Source: Vicugna pacos
Taxonomy: Eukaryota > Chordata > Mammalia > Artiodactyla > Camelidae
NCBI RefSeq assembly: GCF_048564905.1
Contig: NC_132996.1
Coordinates: forward strand, 66,686,501-66,750,500
Direction: 5' to 3'
DNA: 64,000 nucleotides
The translations under genes and the position numbers were made by a program. This document shows, in pieces, positions 58,880 through 64,000 of this stretch (positions are counted from its first letter, which is position 1; every line of letters begins with the position of its first letter). The notes below the pieces were generated by a model. That model was given only the letters and a program-made list of their open reading frames with translations, was not told where the DNA came from and ran no database searches.

Positions 58880-59270
58880 AGCTCCTGTGTTAGCGTTCTT
58901 GGGGGAGAGGATCATCAGTCAATAGATGTGGTGGTGGGTGCGGCAGGTAGAAAGGCTTGCCATAACCAGAGAGTAGGGCCAGTCAAAGCGGGTTAGGCAC
59001 TGTCTAGGATCGGAGATCCGCGGGGTTGCAGGGATGGCGGGCACGAGAGAGCGTCTCAAGTGGAAGAATTAACTTACAACAGACACTTACAGGCCACGGA
59101 GAGCATTCACGCCTTCACACGCACACACACACACGGAGGGCAATGAAGACAAGTGAAATTGAAAACAGATCAAACTGGGTGGATTTAGAGAGAGACTCGG
59201 GAGGACAGTCGCAGACCCAAGGAAACCAGGGAAAAGGGAGGAGCTTGGTTCCAGTTCCTGAGAAGGGGCC
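58880..59270. other. Gap after GNG3
   Basis: It contains a short CA run (59115-59134) and unique-looking sequence. I see no gene. CpG content rises toward 59280, where the repeat array begins. Confidence 0.4.
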
Positions 59271-59281
59271 GGTTTTATTGC

Positions 59282-59495
59282 TAAGATGGCCGCGCCCACA
59301 GCAGATCTCCTTCCAAGATGGCCGCCGCCATGGGACCCGCGCCAGTACGGTGGCCGCACGTCACCGCGTTTCACCGTACAGGGCTGCTCAGCCGGGCCCA
59401 CACTTAAAATGGCGGCCCCAGGCATCCAGAGTTCTCAATATGGTCCCTTCCGTGCTCATCTGTCTCAAAATGGCTGCCCCTGGCCAACTCAATAC
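59282..59495 (+). repeat. Degenerate ~31-bp tandem array carrying YY1-like motifs
   Basis: The word (A/T)ATGG(C/T) or its variant recurs at a steady step. ATGG cores are at 59286, 59318, 59409, 59440 and 59470; weaker equivalents at 59350 (cggtggccgc) and 59380 (cagggctgc) fill the gap. Steps are 32, 32, 30, 29, 31 and 30 bp. Motifs include AAGATGGCCGC twice, AAAATGGCGGC and AAAATGGCTGC, close to the YY1 consensus AANATGGCGGC. The last units share a CTCAA lead-in. The region is CpG-rich and has no TATA box. Confidence 0.7.
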
Positions 59496-59499
59496 CCAC

Positions 59500-60905
59500 T
59501 CTTACCCACCCCGAAGGCTGGAAGCCGACGTCCACCCGACCGGGGTGAAAACACACGGGCGACTATAGCCAAGGATTATGGGGCAAGGGGACCCCAGCAA
59601 GCACGCGGGTAGCAGGCACCGGTCGCGTGGATCTTATGAGGGAAACTAGGTTTCTACAGTTTGCCTAGTAGAGGCTCCCTCTGGAGCGGAAACAGAAGTG
59701 TGAAGACAATGCCCTGCGCCGTTCGTCTCGGGGCGCTGTTCCTTGGTCGCGCCCTGCCCTCCCTAGGAGTTGGATAAGCCCGAAATTGTCCAGTTTGGGC
59801 TTCCTGGAAAACCTGGGGCTGGCCGGTCTCGCACTTCCCATTCAGGCCCATTCTGTCACATCCGCCAGGAGCAACGTCCCCGCCCCTGGTGTGCCTATCA
59901 CCATCGCAGTGGTCCAGCAAGCTGCCTGGCCAGAGGTTTCTTGTCTCACGAGCGCCTCCCGGACTCCCTTCTGGAAGCCTTTTTCCTTCAAGGGAAGGAA
60001 ATATACATACGGAGGTGGGACCAGGGCCGAGGCAGAGCAGGTAAGTCTCAGGACGTTTGCTTCTTATGCATTGTCAACATTCCTCCCACTCCCACCCCCC
60101 ACCCGCCCCCAATTCAGGGGTACATCCTTCCGGGGGGAATTCTCTATGTCCGCTCGTGCTGTATGCCGGGATACACTTGGAGGGGAGAAGGGCTGCCTTG
60201 TAGTAGGAAAGGGTGACCTGTATTAGAGGTAGCACATCATTTCGAGCTTCCCCACATCTTCCCACAGGAAGACTGCAAGGGAAGGAGAATAGAGACAAAA
60301 CCAAGGGAATAAAGGGTGCTCTACCAGGAACTGAACTTAGTTTCCTATGATGTTTCTACAGGTTCCAGGGGTACCCAATGAACTTGGGGCACTTTCAGGA
60401 ATAGCAGCTTTTCAACTGTTGAATTCCTGAGCCCTAAAAGGTCCTGGAGGTATTTCTCTCATTCCAGAGGAAGAAACAGTAAAAGTAACCTGGTGAAGCT
60501 CCTGAAAACAGTGAAAGTAACCTCCTGAAGTGGGGAGCTACCCCCCGTTCTGTTCAGGAGCATGCTTAGTTCTTTCTTGGTGCCCATGAAAACTCCTGGG
60601 AAGATCAAGTCTGTTTTAACCCCCGCATCCTGACAGTCTCTGGCATATAGCAGGCATTCAAATATCTAACGAATGGGTTGTACTATTTGTACTTAAATGG
60701 CAAGCAGGGCATAGAAGGCACTAAAATAACCTCTTCTACGGTATCACAGCGCTGGGCAAATTCCAGAGGAGTAAGTGAAAATTTCCATGTCAGCTCAGAC
60801 TTGGTAAACAGCTATAAGCGCTCAACAAAATGTAATCTTGATATTAGGTTTAAGGGAGCGGGGGAGCTTTTGCTCAATATTTTTACACACTCTTTATTAT
60901 GTTCT
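59500..60905. other. Intergenic DNA, partly CpG-rich
   Basis: 59500-60020 remains moderately CpG-rich and contains overlapping open frames on both strands (for example 59770-60216 +) without domains or good splice context. From 60100 the sequence is ordinary or AT-rich. A spliced non-coding transcript starting at the motif array is possible but not shown by the sequence. Confidence 0.4.
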
Positions 60906-60907
60906 TA

Positions 60908-61003
60908 AGGGAACACTTCACCCATCTGCATGTCATCCTTGTGCAGGGACCATGTTTCTCCGTATTGTTCCAATTTTAGCATATGTGCTGCTGAAGGGAG
61001 CAC
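60908..61003 (-). pseudogene. U6 snRNA pseudogene (RNU6-related)
   Basis: The − strand reads GTGCTCCCTTCAGCAGCACA, then TATGCTAAAATTGGAACAAT, ACGGAGAAACATGGTCCCTG, CACAAGGATGACATGCAG and a weak 3' end, clearly U6. It differs from functional U6 at several sites: the ACAGAGA box reads ACGGAGA, the following GATTAGC is shortened, and the 3' stem is altered. No U6-style TATA box or proximal sequence element was recognised upstream. It is a retroposed, non-functional copy. Confidence 0.9.
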
Positions 61004-61009
61004 TTAATT

Positions 61010-61784
61010 TTCATATTCATCAGATTGGGGGGAAGGGGACTTAGCGGTTACTAGAGACAAGGTGTGAGCTTTAAGTAACCATTTAAAATCATTAGCCGCA
61101 ACATTGAGTAACTTTAAATATCCTAGCAGATGGGCAGACACTGAAATCAAGGATAGCCTTTGCGTCCAAGCTGTTAAGTCCCTGGGGTGGGAACCTGTGT
61201 CACATAGAGGGAAGAGTTAGAGCAGTATCTAGTTCTGCATCACTACTACTTCAAAACACTGACGTCTTGGACCTGTGGCATCCCAGCCTTAATAAATCCC
61301 TCACCATTTATTAGAAGTTACAATCAAGATCAGTTCAGTGCTAGAAATGCAATAGTGCTTTTAATTATAGTTACCTTCTCATTCTACAAACTCACTAGGA
61401 AAGAATCCCCATCAAGTATCTTCTGTTGAATAAGTACCCTTTTCCTCTTAAGTGATTATTCATTAATAAACTTACTTGGCTTCTAAATGGAACCCTACAT
61501 TTAACTTCAAGCATCCAAATGGTGTGAGTACAGGCCAAATACACAGAGGTCATGAGTTATAATTTTTCTTCTACTCCAGTGACTCTTAGTAAAAGCATTA
61601 AGCCAGCAACCCCTGAGGGAAGGTATGGCAGAAAAGGAAGGGAATCAGCCATGAAAGAGGAAAGCCATTCTTGGTTGGAACCCAGGACCCTTGAGGAAGC
61701 AGCATCAGAAATCAATCAATCCCCAATGACACACTCCACCCAGTCAGTGCAGCCACAGGACATAGGGTGAATTCAATCCAAACG
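61010..61784. other. AT-rich intergenic DNA before the putative HNRNPUL2 3' end
   Basis: Mixed unique and old-repeat sequence. No gene, RNA or repeat family that I can name with confidence. Confidence 0.4.
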
Positions 61785-64000
61785 GTTATTTATTCTAAAA
61801 CTGGAAGCTACCGTCGTGCCTACACTTTTGCCAGAATGTTGTAGTGACAACAGGGGAGGAAAAAGTTACAGGTGTAAACAATGACACAGTTACATTTTTC
61901 TTTTTTAATGGTAAAACCCTTTTTTACTGGCCACTTCCAAGAATGCTTTACAAGTTGTGCAAAAACATTTACAGGCTCCATGTGGTGTTTGTTTTTCTCA
62001 CAAGCTTTTCCATCTACAGTAACTACGACAGACGTCCAATTAAACACTAAACAAGCCTTCTAAGGAAAACAAGGCTAGAGATCCCTCCTGTTAATCCACA
62101 TTTTCCCCCTTAACATTTTTTTTCATAATAAAAAGACAAAAACAAAACCCAGACATCTACTGTTGTTTTGAGTGATCTCTTGGACTAAACTGACAAGGAC
62201 GTGGCAGTTTCACTCTCCACCCACCAAAAAAAGTTGTTTTTTTTTTTTAAAGATGACTTTCTAGTGTCAAAAATTAACAGCAAGTACCTCCCCTAACCCT
62301 CCTCCCTCCAAACCCCAAAGCGGCTTAAACTTTGTCTCCCTGGCCCTGAGGGCCTAGCATCCCTAAACCACGTCATAACTATAAAAAGATGCTGTATGCT
62401 GGAGGACTAAACATTTGAAAAGGGGTGGCAGCTTCTGCCTCAAATTCAATTTCCTGTTACAACATAATCCTGCCCTAAGGGAATTTCTTTGGGCTCCAGT
62501 TTTTACCTCCTTGCCCTGCCACTATGAGCAAAGCTTTCTCAAAAACTCCCTTAATAATAATGAAAAGTTAGTGGGTTACAGTAAAGTTCATGCAATCACT
62601 TCACCCACTGCCACACACAAATCCATTTGACAGCACCACACAAAAAGCAGGTGCCAAGAGAAAGGACATCGTTAGGGGCAAGCAAACGTTATCGCCTACT
62701 AGCCACCCATTCCAGCCTCCAGGTCAGAGGTACTTGTGGAGCAGAAGGGTGTGTCACTGACAGGGGCAACTGGAGGGCCAGGATGAGGGCCTGGGCACCC
62801 TCATGGGCGTGGAGTAACAGTGGGAGAAGGAGAGAAAGATCGAATCTCAGCACAAAATTTTAAACAGAGAACTGCCCAGGTGAGGAAACGACAGTGAAGC
62901 ATTTTCTAGTAGCACAACCCAGGGTTCTCGCTAGTGTGTGGTGTTCGCTGAGTAAGCTCTTGGCTGAACAATGCTGAGCAGGAAGGTGAATTAAAACTGA
63001 AGCTCAGTATTGAAAGAACATTCTCCTATCCCACCCATGTTCTTGAACCAGCAACCTGAAGCTGTCTTGTCAAGAACTGGGAGGGTGTTTATGGTAAAGT
63101 TAACAAACAAAAACTAGCCCAACTGAAGTCTCCTGGCTAGAGGCCTCTCTGGGGACACGCAGGGGAAGCACCCCAGGAGGAATCCTGTTTTGGGAAGTTG
63201 GGAAGGGGTGCTTCCTTTCATGCACACACTACACACGCTCACACTCACGCTCTTCCCCCAAGTTTCAGCAGCCCCTCTGAGCTGCCTCCCACCCCCCACC
63301 CTCCCCTTTTCTACTCACTCTCTACCTGTGTATCAAAAAAGCCAGCAGGGCCCCGGCCCTCCGCACTGTATAAAATAGCTGCTATTCTCAGCACCCGGGC
63401 CTGGTTGCCCACACCACAGGATTCACCTATATACACATCCTGCTGCAGTGAAAAGAATCCTGCTTCGTTTCTGTGTGAGCTGAAACCCTGAGAAACGTTC
63501 CTTCTCTCGAACTATAAGAGGACAGATTCTCTAACAGAGATGATTTCAGAGACTTACCGCCTGTCTCAATCTTGGAAGACAGAGTAGAGACTGGCAAATC
63601 ACAATCTTCAGGCTGAGGGCTGCAATCCCAACTCTTCCCCAAGATTTTATGGAAATCCATTAACTGGCTGCAAGCTGTTCTGCTCTGCAATCAGGGACAG
63701 TCCCTGTGCCTCCCTGGCCTGGGATTCTATATAACAGAACCACCCAGGTGGTAGTATCCATGCCTCAGCCAAACAGCACAAAGGCACGGAACGTGGAGAC
63801 AGGGACACTATGGCCTCCCAGCCCACCAGACCACTTATCCCAAGAGGGAAAGGTCAGTAAAGAAAATACAAACGGTTAGTTGGTGCAAGTGATTGATAAG
63901 AGCCAATCGTTTATTGTCACTGCCCCAGTCACAAGCTCTCCCTCCATCCCCACTCCTGCCTGCTATGGAGAGCGCCCTCACAGCTTCCTTCCCCGCCCTC
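61785..64000 (-). other. HNRNPUL2: Putative 3' UTR of HNRNPUL2 (no coding sequence in window)
   Basis: No coding sequence of HNRNPUL2 is visible. The call rests on position (in the human order HNRNPUL2 follows GNG3 on the opposite strand) and on a − strand AATAAA at 61789-61794 followed upstream by AT-rich, low-repeat, UTR-like sequence. A second − strand AATAAA (63908-63913, in aatcgtttattgtcac) would give a shorter UTR. Open frames here, such as 63427-63690, show no known domain. If the assignment is right, the gene continues beyond 64000. Confidence 0.4.

Noticed and set aside
59026-59612. Frames of 108-180 codons through the YY1-like array
   Set aside because: Open frames follow from the repeated, CpG-rich sequence; they share no domain and start inside unique flanking DNA.
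63427-63690. 87-codon frame near the right edge as a possible HNRNPUL2 exon
   Set aside because: It does not resemble any HNRNPUL2 segment I know, has no splice signals and lies in UTR-like sequence.

Overview
This is a gene-dense nuclear window from a mammal. Several copies of a tRNA-derived SINE with the camelid-type (VIC) consensus point to a camelid such as camel, llama or alpaca. Gene order and products match the human 11q12.3 interval ROM1 - B3GAT3 - GANAB - INTS5 - C11orf98/LBHD1 - CSKMT - UQCC3 - UBXN1 - LRRN4CL - BSCL2 - GNG3 - (HNRNPUL2). I placed exons by hand from reading frame, GT/AG (once GC/AG) sites and remembered human proteins. Nearly every model closes in frame at, or within a few residues of, the human length.

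Layout: 1-1044, 3' part of ROM1 (+). 1905-5921, B3GAT3 (-), the GlcA transferase that completes the glycosaminoglycan linker. 8231-21972, GANAB (-), glucosidase II alpha of the ER, with 24 constant coding exons and one optional 66-nt exon. 22390-26809, INTS5 (-), an Integrator scaffold subunit. About 27000-30940, a repeat-rich gap (MIR, camelid SINE, an LTR fossil, an L1 tail). 31499-36746, an interlocked locus: C11orf98 and LBHD1 (both -) share three exons read in different frames, while CSKMT (+) and its leader, with a possible H/ACA snoRNA, lie in an LBHD1 intron on the other strand. 37951-38314, UQCC3 (+). 40489-42832, UBXN1 (-). 43200-45550, intergenic repeats. 45709-46410, LRRN4CL (-). 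47855-56863, BSCL2/seipin (-), with a short and a long N-terminal form. 57989-58493, GNG3 (+). 58880-61785, intergenic, with an unusual 31-bp array of YY1-like motifs and a U6 snRNA pseudogene. 61785-64000, probably the 3' UTR of HNRNPUL2 (-).

The genes do not form one pathway. They are mostly housekeeping genes with CpG-rich promoters: ER/Golgi glycan handling (GANAB, B3GAT3), RNA processing (INTS5), mitochondrial function (CSKMT, UQCC3), ubiquitin handling (UBXN1) and lipid-droplet assembly (BSCL2). ROM1 and GNG3 are tissue-specific (photoreceptor, neuron). I found no unknown multi-gene system. The most notable points are the dual-frame LBHD1/C11orf98 exons, the CSKMT leader (TATA box, 5'TOP-like start, possible intronic snoRNA, internal poly(A) signal), the periodic YY1-like array, an intronic poly(A) site in GANAB, a GC-AG intron, and a long upstream reading frame overlapping LRRN4CL.
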